Below are positions 11,005 to 19,677 of a stretch of DNA of 64,000 nucleotides, one piece after another. Below the pieces are notes generated by a model that did no database searches, was not told where the DNA came from, and was given only the letters and a program-made list of their open reading frames with translations. The stretch's first letter is position 1. Each line of letters starts with the position of its first letter. The translations under genes and the position numbers were made by a program. The stretch is taken from NCBI RefSeq assembly GCF_004634385.1, contig NZ_CP037896.1, positions 1-64,000 of the forward strand, in the 5' to 3' direction. This DNA is from Thermaerobacter sp. FW80 (GTDB lineage Bacteria; Bacillota; Sulfobacillia; Thermaerobacterales; Thermaerobacteraceae).

Positions 11005-11958
11005 GTGCGCAGCGAGCTGCCCGTACGGGCCGAGCAGTACCTCGAAACGAAGCGGGTCGAGCGGGGCCTGCAAACCGCAAGCCTCGTCGAGTACCGCCGC
11101 GACCTGGCCGACTTTTGCCGCTGGCTGGCCGGCCGGCTGCGGAAGGACCCCGAGGATCTGACCGACGCAGACCTGGCCGGCTTCGACCGGGACGGGGCCC
11201 GGCGGTGGCTCGCCCACCTGGCCGACCGGGAACTCGCGCCGTCGACCCGCGACCGGCGCTGGAGCACCATAAGCGGCTGGTTCCGGTGGATGGTGGCCGA
11301 AGGCGTCCTTGCCCGCGATCCCTTCGCCGGCCTGGAGCGGCCCGTGCGGGGCGAACGGCACAAGCGCCTGCCAGTCTACCTTTCCGAGGCGGAGGCCGAG
11401 CGGCTTTTGCGGGTCGTTCTCTCGGACGAGGGCCTCACGCCCCGGCAGAAGGCCCACCATGCTCGCTTGAAAGAGCGCGACCACGCCCTGGTGACGACGT
11501 TGCTGTATCAGGGCCTGCGGATCAGCGAGGCGGTGGGGCTTCGGTACGGCGACGTGGACTTTGAAGAGGAGACCCTGCGGGTCATCGGCAAGGGGGACAA
11601 AGAGCGCCTCCTCCCCCTTCACCGCCGGACGAAGGAGGCCCTGCTGCGCTACCTTGCGACCTGGCCGGGCCCGAAGAAGCCGAAGGCGCCGCAGGATCCG
11701 CTCTGGTGGACGCTGGCCGGCCGGCCTCTGACCAAGAATGCGGCCCAGGTGGCGGTGAAGCGCCACCTCACCCGGGCCGGGCTCTGGCGGGCGAGCGCCC
11801 ACAAGCTGCGGCACACCTTCGGGACACGGCTCGCAGAGGCGGGGGTGGACCTGTTGGTCATCAAGGACCTGCTGGGCCACGCGACGGTGGCGACGACCCA
11901 GATCTACGCGCATGTGGCCCAGCGGCGGCTAAGGGAGGCCGTGGAAAAGATCCGGTGA
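11005..11958 (+). CDS. Tyrosine recombinase, Xer type (copy A)
   Basis: 317 codons from a GTG preceded by CAGGGGGATG. Identical to 62689-63642, described there. Confidence 0.9.
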   Translation: MRSELPVRAEQYLETKRVERGLQTASLVEYRRDLADFCRWLAGRLRKDPEDLTDADLAGFDRDGARRWLAHLADRELAPSTRDRRWSTISGWFRWMVAEGVLARDPFAGLERPVRGERHKRLPVYLSEAEAERLLRVVLSDEGLTPRQKAHHARLKERDHALVTTLLYQGLRISEAVGLRYGDVDFEEETLRVIGKGDKERLLPLHRRTKEALLRYLATWPGPKKPKAPQDPLWWTLAGRPLTKNAAQVAVKRHLTRAGLWRASAHKLRHTFGTRLAEAGVDLLVIKDLLGHATVATTQIYAHVAQRRLREAVEKIR

Positions 11959-12004
11959 TATGGGTACCGTGCGGCGTCTTGCGTTTCGTAGGAAGAAGGG
12001 GCGA

Positions 12005-12412
12005 TTATGCGGTGCTCAATGGGTCCTCGATATGAAGTGCGGCTACCTCCGCAACTGCGCGATAGTCCTTCACGTTGTGCGTAACGAGGACGGCTCCTTC
12101 GGTCAAGGCGGTCGCCGCGATAAGGGCATCAGGCAAGCGCAGTTTGCGTCCCCGTTGTGCGACGCGTCGGCGAAGTTCACCAGCCTTTTCCGCGATGACC
12201 TCGTCCACGTCAACGATGATGCCGTTAGCGAGAAAGTTGTTGATCCGGGTTCGGTCGTCTTCGGTAAGCCGGGGGTGGGACAGGAGTTCTGCCTTGGTTA
12301 CGACAGAAAAAAGCAATGTGCTCTTCGCACACCGCTCCCAGAATGCGACCGCGTCGGGTAAACCCTGCATGATGTAAATGCTGATATCCGTGTCAAGCAC
12401 ATAGCTTACCAT
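12005..12412 (-). CDS. vapC: VapC-like PIN-domain toxin
   Basis: 135 residues, a normal length for VapC. The N terminus MVSYVLDTDISIYIMQG carries the first PIN acidic residue. A conserved Glu follows in VVTKAELL and later acidic residues in LRLPDALIAA and VTHNVKDYRAV, so the four-acid PIN site appears complete. PIN toxins are Mg-dependent endoribonucleases that often cut tRNA or rRNA. Its start overlaps the stop of the upstream HTH gene as ATGGTAA, which implies coupled translation with its antitoxin. It converges on the Xer gene that ends at 11958. The second copy (63689-64000) runs off the window. Confidence 0.85.
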   Translation of the reverse strand: MVSYVLDTDISIYIMQGLPDAVAFWERCAKSTLLFSVVTKAELLSHPRLTEDDRTRINNFLANGIIVDVDEVIAEKAGELRRRVAQRGRKLRLPDALIAATALTEGAVLVTHNVKDYRAVAEVAALHIEDPLSTA

Positions 12413-12867
12413 GCCGGCAGCTCCCGGTCTTCATCGTTCCGCGACGCAAGGATCGCCTGGGCGATTTCCGGCCGGTCCTTGAGGAGGCCCGCAATCGTCG
12501 CAAGAGCCCCCACGGGCCGCCGGCCCGGCCGCGGGACATGCGTCGCCTCCAGCAGGGCGGTGAGCGGAATCGCCCATCCGCCGCCGGGGCGTTTATAGGC
12601 TCCAGGCAACTTTCCGTCCGCACACCAGCGCCGCACCATTTGGGCGGAAACACCATAAATCCGGGCGACTTCCGCGGGGGTCAGCACGGGCCACTCTCCG
12701 CCGCGCTCGGGATGGGCCAGAATCCGAACGCCCGCCCCCTGCTGGGCCGCTTGCCTCAAGGTATCCACCAGCTCTTGAAGCATCGCCGCCTGTTCCCGGT
12801 TGGCGGCAACGAGTTCCGCGAGCCGCTCGACTTGGTCCCGGCTAAGGGTGACCATCCGAATCACCAC
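12406..12867 (-). CDS. HTH antitoxin partner of VapC
   Basis: About 153 residues from a GTG at 12867 that follows a GGAGGTG Shine-Dalgarno; a downstream ATG at 12855 is the alternative start. Residues 1-45 look like a short amphipathic or coiled helix (LSRDQVERLAELVAANRE). Residues about 58-105 form a MerR/excisionase-type HTH (LTPAEVARIYGVSAQMVRRW). A C-terminal tail (DRPEIAQAILASRNDEDREL) probably contacts the toxin. The gene precedes vapC with a 7-base overlap. Excisionase-like HTH antitoxins are a less common partner for VapC than VapB, RHH or AbrB types. The function is inferred from position and the DNA-binding fold. Confidence 0.7.
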   Translation of the reverse strand: MVIRMVTLSRDQVERLAELVAANREQAAMLQELVDTLRQAAQQGAGVRILAHPERGGEWPVLTPAEVARIYGVSAQMVRRWCADGKLPGAYKRPGGGWAIPLTALLEATHVPRPGRRPVGALATIAGLLKDRPEIAQAILASRNDEDRELPAW

Positions 12868-13407
12868 CCCCACCTCCCCACGGTAGTCTAATTCCGAAAC
12901 TTCCGCAATATGCGAAATTCTTGTTGGATGGCCCCGGAACCTCAGGACCAGACGGGATCCGGTAACCTGAAGGCATTGGAGGATTCGCTCTGACGGACGC
13001 TCACCGGCCAGGCCCCGACGAAGCACACCGTGTGAACGCAGCACGATGCGTTCGGAATGAACGCACACCAAATGGGGCACGCCGCCGCATGGGATGCGCC
13101 ACATGCGCCGGCCATACAGGAATTGCCGCGGCCGCGTCGTATCCTAAAAAGAGGGAAACCGGCGGCGTGAACCTTGTTGGCACCGCCGTGTTGGCCCCGG
13201 CGGCGGGCCTGCCCGATAGAAGCCGTAGTCGCTGGGCGCCGCGAACGTTCCTGGCGCCCAGTGCGGAGCCGCCGCCGTGGAGGCGCGTTTCCTGCTGGAA
13301 GGAAGCCGGGCCCCTGCCCAGGCCCCGACAGCGGTCGGCGAAGCCCCGGCCCCACCGGCCCCGAGCTCCGGGAGTGCCGCAGGACCCGGACGTGAAGGAG
13401 GGCACCC
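12868..13407. other. Intergenic region between antitoxin and thermonuclease genes
   Basis: About 540 bases. The left part must hold the promoter of the divergent HTH-vapC operon. Long minus-strand frames cross the region but are GC-rich shadows without recognisable motifs. No RNA gene or clear repeat was seen. Confidence 0.5.
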
Positions 13408-14556
13408 ATGCTGGGACTGTTCCTCGTCGCCATCGGCCTCGTCGCCGGGATCCGGCCAGGATGGTTAGCCAGCCTGACGAACCGGCCCGTACGAGAGGTG
13501 CGGCTGGTGGGCTTCGGCCTCGCCCTGCTGGGCCTGGTCAAGATGGGCTCGGGGGCCGGGTATCTGCTTTTCGGGGCGGGATTCGTGGCGGCGGCGCTGG
13601 GCCTGGTTGGCCTGGTCCGGCCCCTGCACCGCCTCCGGATCCCCTCGCGCAAGGTGGCCGCGGCGGTGCTCGGCGCGGCCCTCGCCCTGATGGTCACGGG
13701 GGCGGGCATCGCCGGACCCGGCACCCCACCCGAACCAGCACCCTCGGAGCAGACGACCGCTGAAGCCCCTTCGCCAGCCGATCCCTCACCCCAACCCGCG
13801 AAGGATCCGGCGGCGTCGGGCGCAGCCGTAGCGACGCCGACGGTCGACGCATCCGCGTCCGCACCGGCCACGCCGCCTGCCCCGCCACCGTCGGGCTCGG
13901 CCAAGGATGCGGGCCCGTCGTCCTCCGCGCCCTCCACCAAGCCTGCCGCTTCGAGCCAACTTTCGAAGGCGACCGAGCCGGGCCGGGCCGCGTTGCCAGC
14001 CGGCGTGACCGTTGCGGTCGTCACCCGCGTCGTCGACGGGGACACGATCGACGTCAAGTACCTTGAGGGCGCGAAGCTTCCGGCCACCCGCGTGCGGATG
14101 ATCGGGGTCGATACGCCGGAGGTCTACGGCAAAAAGGAGCCCTACGGACCCGAGGCCTCGGCGTTCACGAAAAAGCAGCTCGCCGGCAAGAAGGTCTGGC
14201 TCGAGAAGGACGTGTCGGAGACGGACCGCTACGGCCGGGCGCTTCGGTACGTCTGGGTGAAACAGCCGCCCGCCGATCCATCGGAAAAGCAGGTTCGCGA
14301 GGGCATGTTCAATGCGATGCTGGTCCTGCAAGGCTATGCCCAGGTGAGCACCTACCCGCCCGACGTCAAGTATGCGGATCTCTTCGTGAAGTTCCAGCGC
14401 GAGGCCCGGGCCGGAAACCGGGGCCTGTGGGGTTTGAGCGCATCGTCCGGATCGGCGTCGGGCGGGACGAAGAGCGGTTCGGGGAGCTCGAAGCGCGCAA
14501 AGACGTCAAACGAGTCGGGCGGGGCGAGCCGTTCCGGCAAATGCGACCCCGCGTAC
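13408..14556 (+). pseudogene. Membrane-anchored thermonuclease (SNase), 5' part, split by IS607
   Basis: 383 codons after a strong site (AAGGAGGG then ATG). Residues 1-101 contain four hydrophobic segments, and 104-190 are a Pro/Ala/Ser-rich linker. Residues 196-350 form a staphylococcal-nuclease domain with VVDGDTIDV, RVRMIGVDTPE, a Glu-rich catalytic stretch and DRYGRALRYVWV. The frame is interrupted after the residues CDPAY by the IS607 element. The missing end is found at 17955-18089 and restores PDVCIPPPPPDLDC and the C-terminal Ca-binding excalibur motif. In the current sequence the frame reads 50 foreign codons to a stop at 14709. The SNase domain itself is complete, so the truncated product may still be active. 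Confidence 0.9.
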
Positions 14557-14720
14557 CGTTACCTGAAACATCGTCATCTGTTTCAGGCAGCCGATCCTCA
14601 CGGATCGACGGTGCCGGTCTTACCCGGCAATGAGCCGGTGCCGGCTTCCCGCTTCTTCCGGGACTGCCTGCTGGACAGCAGGTCTTACATCCCGTCCACG
14701 GGCGTTTAACGTCTCCGGGC
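14557..14720 (-). ncRNA. Candidate omega RNA at the tnpB 3' end
   Basis: TnpB guide RNAs are produced from the 3' end of tnpB and the transposon right end. On the minus strand this stretch shows successive hairpins: CCTGCTG/CAGCAGG, GATCC/GGATC, and CCTGAAACA/TGTTTCAGG (14562-14587) just before the element edge. The guide would then be read from the adjacent thermonuclease sequence (reverse complement of bases below 14557). Position and structure are seen; expression is inferred. Confidence 0.55.
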
Positions 14721-15888
14721 CACTCCCGGCGACGCCGGCCACCAAGGCCGCGAGATTCCGGGCCGCGTTTTCGTCCCGGTCCAGCACGAGCCCACATTCC
14801 TCACAGCGGAAAACACGCTGCGAAAGCGGCAGCGACGGCTTGATCGCGCCGCACCGGGAACAACGTTTGCTGCTGGGATAGAATGGCGGCGCTTCGACCA
14901 GGACCGCCCCGTGCCAGGCACACTTATACCTGAGCTGGCGGCGGATCTCCGCCAGGGCCGCATCGGCCAGCGCCCGGGCGAGCCGGCGGTTCTTCCTCAT
15001 GCCCACCACGTGCAGCTGTTCGACGACCACCACGCCATAGGTGGTCGCCAGATGGTGCGTCAGCTTGTGAAGGGCATCCTGGCGGATGTTCCGGGCCCGC
15101 GCATGAAGCCGGGCCAGCCGGCGGCGGGCCTTTTGCCACCCCCGGCTGCCCTTCTGGCGGCGAGCCAGGGCGCGGCTGGACCGGGCGATCTTTCGGAGCG
15201 CTTTTTCCAGGGGCCGCGGGTTCGGCCACACCTCGCCCGTCGAAAGGACTGCCAGGTGCCGCACCCCCGCGTCCACGCCCACCACCCGCCAGGGGAACCG
15301 GGGCCGGCCCGGCTGCCGCTCCACCTCGCAGGTGAAGCTGACGAACCACCGGCCGCCTTCCCGCGACACCGTGGCTGAGAGGATGCGAGCCGCCCCCGCT
15401 TCGATGCGCCGGAGCAGGGCCGTGGTCGGCTCGTGGGTCTTCACCCGCCCGATCCGGGGCAGGACAACGTGGCTTTGGTCGTCCACCCGGATCGCGCCGG
15501 TGGTGAACCGCACGGACTCACGACCCCGCCCCTTCTTCCGAAAGCGGGGAAAGCCAACCCGGCGGCCCTTGCGTTCACCCTTGCGGCTCTTCGACCAGTT
15601 CTGCAGCGCCCGGGCCAGCCCGTCAAGGCCCGAGGAATAGGCTTCCTTGGAGTTCTCCCGCCACCAGGGGGCGACGAGGTGCTTTTGCCGGTTCCACTCC
15701 CGCCGCAAGGCGGGCAGGGTCCAGGGCACCTCCACATCCTCGCCCCGGGCACGGGCTTCCAGGCGCTCTTTCACCAGGGCCAGGCCCCAGTTGAAGGCGA
15801 AGCGGCGGGCGCCCACATGGGAGGCCAGCACCCGTTCCTGGCGGGGTGTGGGGTCCAGGGCGAAGCGGTACGCTTGAAGAACCTTCAT
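14620..15888 (-). CDS. tnpB: TnpB RNA-guided nuclease (IS607-associated)
   Basis: 422 residues. The RuvC-like site is complete: D206 in VVGVDAGVRHLAV, E290 in YGVVVVEQLHVVGM and D372 in LDRDENAARN. A four-Cys zinc ribbon sits between the last two (CSRCG at 343, CEECG at 362). The C-terminal tail past LNARGRDVRPAV overlaps the predicted guide RNA. TnpB proteins of this type are RNA-guided DNA nucleases that help the transposon persist at its donor site. The start ATG at 15888 overlaps the tnpA stop. Confidence 0.93.
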   Translation of the reverse strand: MKVLQAYRFALDPTPRQERVLASHVGARRFAFNWGLALVKERLEARARGEDVEVPWTLPALRREWNRQKHLVAPWWRENSKEAYSSGLDGLARALQNWSKSRKGERKGRRVGFPRFRKKGRGRESVRFTTGAIRVDDQSHVVLPRIGRVKTHEPTTALLRRIEAGAARILSATVSREGGRWFVSFTCEVERQPGRPRFPWRVVGVDAGVRHLAVLSTGEVWPNPRPLEKALRKIARSSRALARRQKGSRGWQKARRRLARLHARARNIRQDALHKLTHHLATTYGVVVVEQLHVVGMRKNRRLARALADAALAEIRRQLRYKCAWHGAVLVEAPPFYPSSKRCSRCGAIKPSLPLSQRVFRCEECGLVLDRDENAARNLAALVAGVAGSGPETLNARGRDVRPAVQQAVPEEAGSRHRLIAG

Positions 15889-16457
15889 TCGGCATCGCCC
15901 CTACGGGCTGCCGCCAAGGCTCGCAGGGCCCGATTGCGCGCCCCCCTCCGGCCGTACAATCGAGCGCAGAAGGAGGTCAACACTTCAATCATGTCGCGCA
16001 CAAGGTCATCCGTTGATTCGCTTGGATCCACGACCACGATCCGCCGTCCCTGTGCTGCGAGAGCGGCTTCCAGGTACTCCACCCCAAAGCGGGCCAACCG
16101 ATCACGGTGTTCCACCACAATGGTGGCAACCGATGCGTCGGCCAGAAGTCGGCGAAACTTCGCCCGTTTCCCATTCAGCCCGGACCCGATTTCCGTGACT
16201 ACCTGGTCCACATGAAATCCATGCTCCGTCGCCCATGCCGTGACCCGGGCCACTTGACGGTCGAGATCGCTCTTCTGGTCGTGAGAGGAAACGCGGGCGT
16301 ACACCACCGTCTTCCCTTTCGCCGGAGCAGGCAGGTCCACGAGGATGGTCCCGGATGGGGTCTGCCGGGCAGGGACGGGCAGCCGACCCGCCTTCCACCA
16401 ACGCCAGGCGGTGATGTAACTGATTCCTTCACGCTTGGCCCACTCGGAGAGCTTCAT
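15885..16457 (-). CDS. tnpA: IS607-type serine recombinase TnpA
   Basis: 190 residues from ATG at 16457. The N terminus is a MerR-like HTH (LSEWAKREGISYITAWRWWK). The catalytic domain begins with VVYARVSSHDQKSDLDRQ, in which S57 is the probable nucleophile, and includes VEHRDRLARFG. This N-terminal HTH plus short serine-recombinase layout is typical of IS607 TnpA, which moves the element without target duplication. It is translated upstream of tnpB with an ATGA overlap. Confidence 0.93.
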   Translation of the reverse strand: MKLSEWAKREGISYITAWRWWKAGRLPVPARQTPSGTILVDLPAPAKGKTVVYARVSSHDQKSDLDRQVARVTAWATEHGFHVDQVVTEIGSGLNGKRAKFRRLLADASVATIVVEHRDRLARFGVEYLEAALAAQGRRIVVVDPSESTDDLVRDMIEVLTSFCARLYGRRGARNRALRALAAARRGDAE

Positions 16458-16515
16458 ACCTGAAATATAGCACATATGTTTGCCTATGTCTGACTATGTT
16501 TCGGCAAGCTGTTCA

Positions 16516-17941
16516 GGTGACGTCCTAAACTGTCTGTAAACGCGAAGCGGTCTGGGCTACCATCGGTGGCGTCGGAAAACTCGCCCCAGCTGGGGCACAC
16601 CGAGGAGGACCCAGACCTATGTCCAGGATACCACCCAGCCAGCAGTTGGCGGAGCTGGCCCGGCAGCTGGCCGCGCAGGCCCGGGAGGGTACTGAGGTCG
16701 AGGACCTGACCCATGCCCTCGTCCGCCTGGGCGCCCGCAAGCTCATCCAGGAGCTGCTGGAGGCAGAGGTCACGGAGCTTTTGGGGCGCGGACGCTACGA
16801 GCGGCGCGAGCCTGGCCAGGAAGGCGCCCGCAACGGCTACAAGCCGCGGACGCTGCGTTGCGCCGAGGGGCGGCTCGAGATCGACGTCCCCCAGGTGCGG
16901 GGCATGGAGGGACTGTGCCAGCCCACGCTGTGGAGGGCCCTCAAGCGGCGGACGGACGTGCTGGAGCGCCTGGTGGTGGAGATGTACGCCCGGGGCCTCT
17001 CTACCCGGGACATCGAGGATGCGCTGGCGGAGCTGGCGGGCAGCGAAGCGCCGCTTTTGAGCCGGTCCACCGTGAGCCGGATCACCGAGGCGCTCCACGA
17101 GGAGTTCGAGGCCTTTGCCCAGCGGGACCTGTCAGGCCTCGACGTGGTGTACCTGTTCGCCGACGCCATCGACGAGTCGCTGCGCCGGCAGGCGGGCTGC
17201 CGTGAGGGCATCCTGGTCACCTGGGCCATCTTGAGCGACGGCAGCAAGGTGCTGGTGCACCTGAGCCTGGGCAACAAGGAGCGCTACGAGGACTGGCTGG
17301 AGCACTTCCGGGATCTGGTGCGCCGGGGGCTGAAGACGCCGCTGACGGTGACGACGGACGGGGCGCCGGGGCTGATCCAGGCGGTGGAAGCCATGTGGCC
17401 GGAGGCGGAGCGCATCCGCTGCTGGGTGCACAAGATGCGGAACGTGCTGGACAAGGTGCCGGAGGAGGCGCGGCCCGTGCTCAAGCCCTACCTGGAGGCG
17501 ATCCGGGACGCACCGGATATCGAGCAGGGCCGGCGGCTGGTGGCCGAGGTGGTGGAGCGGTTCGGGCGGGAGTATCCCTCGGCCATGCGGAGCCTGCAGG
17601 AGGACCTGGAAGCGAGCCTGGCGCACCTGCGGCTACCCGCCGCCCACCGCAAGCATGTCCGGACCACCAACCTGGTGGAGCGCAGCTTCGAGGAGGAGCG
17701 GCGGCGCGCCAAGGTGATCCCGCGGTTTCGGAGCGAGCGGGAGTGCCTGAAGCTAGTCTTCGCCGTGCTGTGGCGGGCGAGTGAGCGCTGGCGGCGGGTG
17801 CAGTTCAGCGAGCACGAACGAAAGCAGCTGGAGCGCTACATCGAGGAGCGGCAACGGCAAAGAGCGGCGCAGAAAGAGGTTTCACCCGCTGCCACCGTGG
17901 CATGACCCAGACCGCTTTTACAGACAGTTCGGGACTTGACC
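16516..17941 (+). mobile_element. IS256-family element, copy 1
   Basis: 1426 bp flanked by the 9-bp target duplication AGCTGTTCA (16507-16515 and 17942-17950). The ends are inverted repeats: GGTGACGTCC on the left and the complement of GGACTTGACC on the right, both followed by AACTGTCTGTAAA. It inserted 4 bases from the right end of the IS607 element, so it is younger than that element. Confidence 0.95.
16619..17905 (+). CDS. IS256-family transposase, copy 1 (Y185D variant)
   Basis: 428 residues, Mutator-type DDE transposase. D182 (in YLFADAI) and D247 (in TTDGAPGL) are the first two catalytic acids and E354 in LVERSFEEE is the probable third. This copy has Asp at 185 (ADAIDES) where the other three have Tyr, three residues after the first catalytic Asp. 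It shares Thr129 with copy 2; copies 3 and 4 have Ser129. The Tyr is common in the family, so this copy may be impaired. Confidence 0.95.
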   Translation: MSRIPPSQQLAELARQLAAQAREGTEVEDLTHALVRLGARKLIQELLEAEVTELLGRGRYERREPGQEGARNGYKPRTLRCAEGRLEIDVPQVRGMEGLCQPTLWRALKRRTDVLERLVVEMYARGLSTRDIEDALAELAGSEAPLLSRSTVSRITEALHEEFEAFAQRDLSGLDVVYLFADAIDESLRRQAGCREGILVTWAILSDGSKVLVHLSLGNKERYEDWLEHFRDLVRRGLKTPLTVTTDGAPGLIQAVEAMWPEAERIRCWVHKMRNVLDKVPEEARPVLKPYLEAIRDAPDIEQGRRLVAEVVERFGREYPSAMRSLQEDLEASLAHLRLPAAHRKHVRTTNLVERSFEEERRRAKVIPRFRSERECLKLVFAVLWRASERWRRVQFSEHERKQLERYIEERQRQRAAQKEVSPAATVA

Positions 17942-17954
17942 AGCTGTTCACGAC

Positions 17955-18089
17955 CCCGACGTGTGCATCCCGCCTCCGCCGCCTGATCTGGACTGCAAAG
18001 ACATCAAGTACCGAAACTTTCGCGTCCTGCCGCCCGATCCGCACCGGCTCGATGGCCGGGACGGTGACGGAATCGGCTGTGAGTCCTAA
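17955..18089 (+). pseudogene. Thermonuclease 3' part (excalibur Ca-binding tail)
   Basis: 44 codons plus TAA in the frame that continues the gene broken at 14556. It reads PDVCIPPPPPDLDC followed by KDIKYRNFRVL and the excalibur core DGRDGDGIGCES. This is the standard C terminus of secreted SNase proteins. It has no start or ribosome site of its own. Joined to 13408-14556 it gives a 427-residue protein. Confidence 0.88.
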
Positions 18090-18485
18090 GCCAGAACGAC
18101 CCGCGAAAGGGTGTGTCGATGGCGGGGGCGGTATGCCGACCGCGTGGTGAGCAAATCGGGCTTTCGAACCCGGAAAAAGGCACTCCCCTACCCCCGCGGT
18201 CCGCAAAGGAACCTGGCGTCAACGCCCTCCTCGAGAGGCACCGCGTTCAAGCTTCCGGGACCGGCAAGGTGCTGCAACGCCCGGACTTCCTGGCTGCATA
18301 CGGGCCGGAGGATCCTTGCTGGCACGCGGTCGGCCGGTCGCTCGGGCAGTGATCGTCGTTGCGGAGGCAGCACGCTCGACGCGGTGCTGACCGTCCGAGG
18401 TTTGTTCGGTGGTCCGCTGCTCCTGGACGCAATCGCCTTCGCCATAGCCTTGGAGCCCGTACCGCGACCGTAGCGGGTGCCAATC
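18090..18485. other. Stretch without a supported gene
   Basis: About 400 bases between the thermonuclease tail and the cob cluster, which converge here. No terminator with a clear T-tract, no RNA gene and no convincing frame was found. Confidence 0.5.
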
Positions 18486-19634
18486 TCAGGTGGCACGCCT
18501 CCTTTCCCTTGCCAGCGTCGCCAGCAGGCGCTCGTTCTCTTCCTCGCGTCGGGTCGCAAGCCGGATGTACTGGGGAAGTCCGAAGGACGCGCAGTCCCGT
18601 ACGACGAGACCGTACCGGAGCAAGCGACGCCGCCAGGCAGCCCCATCACCGACATCGAGCAGGAAGAAGTGCGTCGCTGAGGGAAGGGGAGCGAGGCCCA
18701 GCGTTTCGAGCCCCCGGCGGAACTTATCACAGGCGTCCCACACCCTGGCGAGAGACCGCCCCACGTGCGCCTCATCCGTCAAGGCGGCCACGCCTGCCGC
18801 CTGGGCGACGGCGTTCACATGCCAGGGCGGCGCCACGCGATGCAAAACGGCTACCACCTGCGGGGGCGCGACGGCATAACCCAACCGTAGCCCCGCCAAG
18901 CCGTAGAGCTTCGTCAGGGACCGGATGACGAGGATATTGTCGAGATCCAACTCGATGGCGGAGCGGAGGCCGGCGAGACGGTAGGCGGCGAATTCGAAAT
19001 ACGACTCGTCCACCACGAAAAGGCAAGCTGGGTGCGCCCGGGCCCAGCGAGCGATCACGTCGGTCGGAACCAGCGTTCCCGTCGGGTTGTTGGGGGTGCA
19101 TAGGAACACGACGGCGGGGCGGACCGTGTCGAGCACGGCCGCGACCCCGTCCGGGTCCACAGCGAACCCCGTTTCCGCCCGCGCCCGCCAGAACTGCACC
19201 CGGGCCCCCATCAGCCGGGCCACCCGTTCGTACTCGCCAAAGGTGGGCCCCACGATCATCACGGTGTCTCTGGAGCGGATGTACCCCAGAGCAACCAGCC
19301 AGAGCAGCTCGCTGGCCCCGTTGCCGGCGACGATGCGCTCGGGTCCCACCCCGAGGCGGGCAGACAGGGCGCGCCGCAGAGCCCGCGCCTCTCGGTCCGG
19401 GTAGCGATGCGCCGGCACCGAGGCCAGCGCCCGTGTCACAGCAGGCGACGGGCCATAAGGGTTGTCGTTGACACTAAAGTCGACGACCTCCTCTGGGTCG
19501 AGGCCCCAGGCTTCCAACTCGGCCGGATCGGCTGCGCCGTGCGTGACAAAAGGGACGTTGGCAATCGCCGACTTCGGTTGCGGCAGCACCGTCGTCCCTC
19601 CTATTCCCACCGTCCCACCGTGGGTCTCCGCCAT
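18486..19634 (-). CDS. cobC: Threonine-phosphate decarboxylase / HisC-like aminotransferase
   Basis: 382 residues from ATG at 19634. It is a PLP fold-type I aminotransferase: FSVNDNPYGPSP near the N terminus, AGNGASELLWL, FLCTPNNPTGT, VVDESYFEF, and the PLP lysine in IRSLTKLYGLAGLRLGY. In cobalamin pathways this enzyme (cobD in Salmonella, cobC in Pseudomonas) makes aminopropanol phosphate for the nucleotide loop. Histidinol-phosphate aminotransferase is the sequence-level alternative, but the cbiB and cobT neighbours favour the cobalamin role. It is last in a minus-strand cobT-cbiB-cobC order, 43 bases after cbiB. Confidence 0.85.
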   Translation of the reverse strand: MAETHGGTVGIGGTTVLPQPKSAIANVPFVTHGAADPAELEAWGLDPEEVVDFSVNDNPYGPSPAVTRALASVPAHRYPDREARALRRALSARLGVGPERIVAGNGASELLWLVALGYIRSRDTVMIVGPTFGEYERVARLMGARVQFWRARAETGFAVDPDGVAAVLDTVRPAVVFLCTPNNPTGTLVPTDVIARWARAHPACLFVVDESYFEFAAYRLAGLRSAIELDLDNILVIRSLTKLYGLAGLRLGYAVAPPQVVAVLHRVAPPWHVNAVAQAAGVAALTDEAHVGRSLARVWDACDKFRRGLETLGLAPLPSATHFFLLDVGDGAAWRRRLLRYGLVVRDCASFGLPQYIRLATRREEENERLLATLARERRRAT

Positions 19635-19677
19635 GAATGGAAAGGGAAAGCGCCGCACCGGGCCTGCGGGGGAAGCA

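Larger units (their letters stand above)
1..12316. repeat. Terminal redundancy, copy A (matches 51679-64000)
   Basis: Base 1 corresponds to base 51679 and the two copies stay collinear to the end of the window (12316 matches 64000). The offset is 51678 at the start, 51685 after about base 3700 and 51684 after a C-run near 9195. Copy A differs from copy B by 12 small indels before base 3700 and by one C-run difference later. The plasmid-type gene content points to an unclipped circular assembly and not to a biological duplication, although a true tandem duplication is not formally excluded. Confidence 0.9.
14557..16515 (-). mobile_element. IS607-family element (tnpA serine recombinase + tnpB)
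   Basis: The left edge is set by the thermonuclease codon TAC at 14554-14556. The right end is 17951-17954, displaced by the IS256 copy that landed 4 bases inside it. Removing both elements leaves GCGTACCCCGACGTG, which reads AYPDV and matches the expected protein. The junction falls in a CC/GG dinucleotide, the known target of IS607-type serine recombinases, with no target duplication. It carries a tnpA-tnpB operon on the minus strand with the stop and start overlapping as ATGA. Confidence 0.9.
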
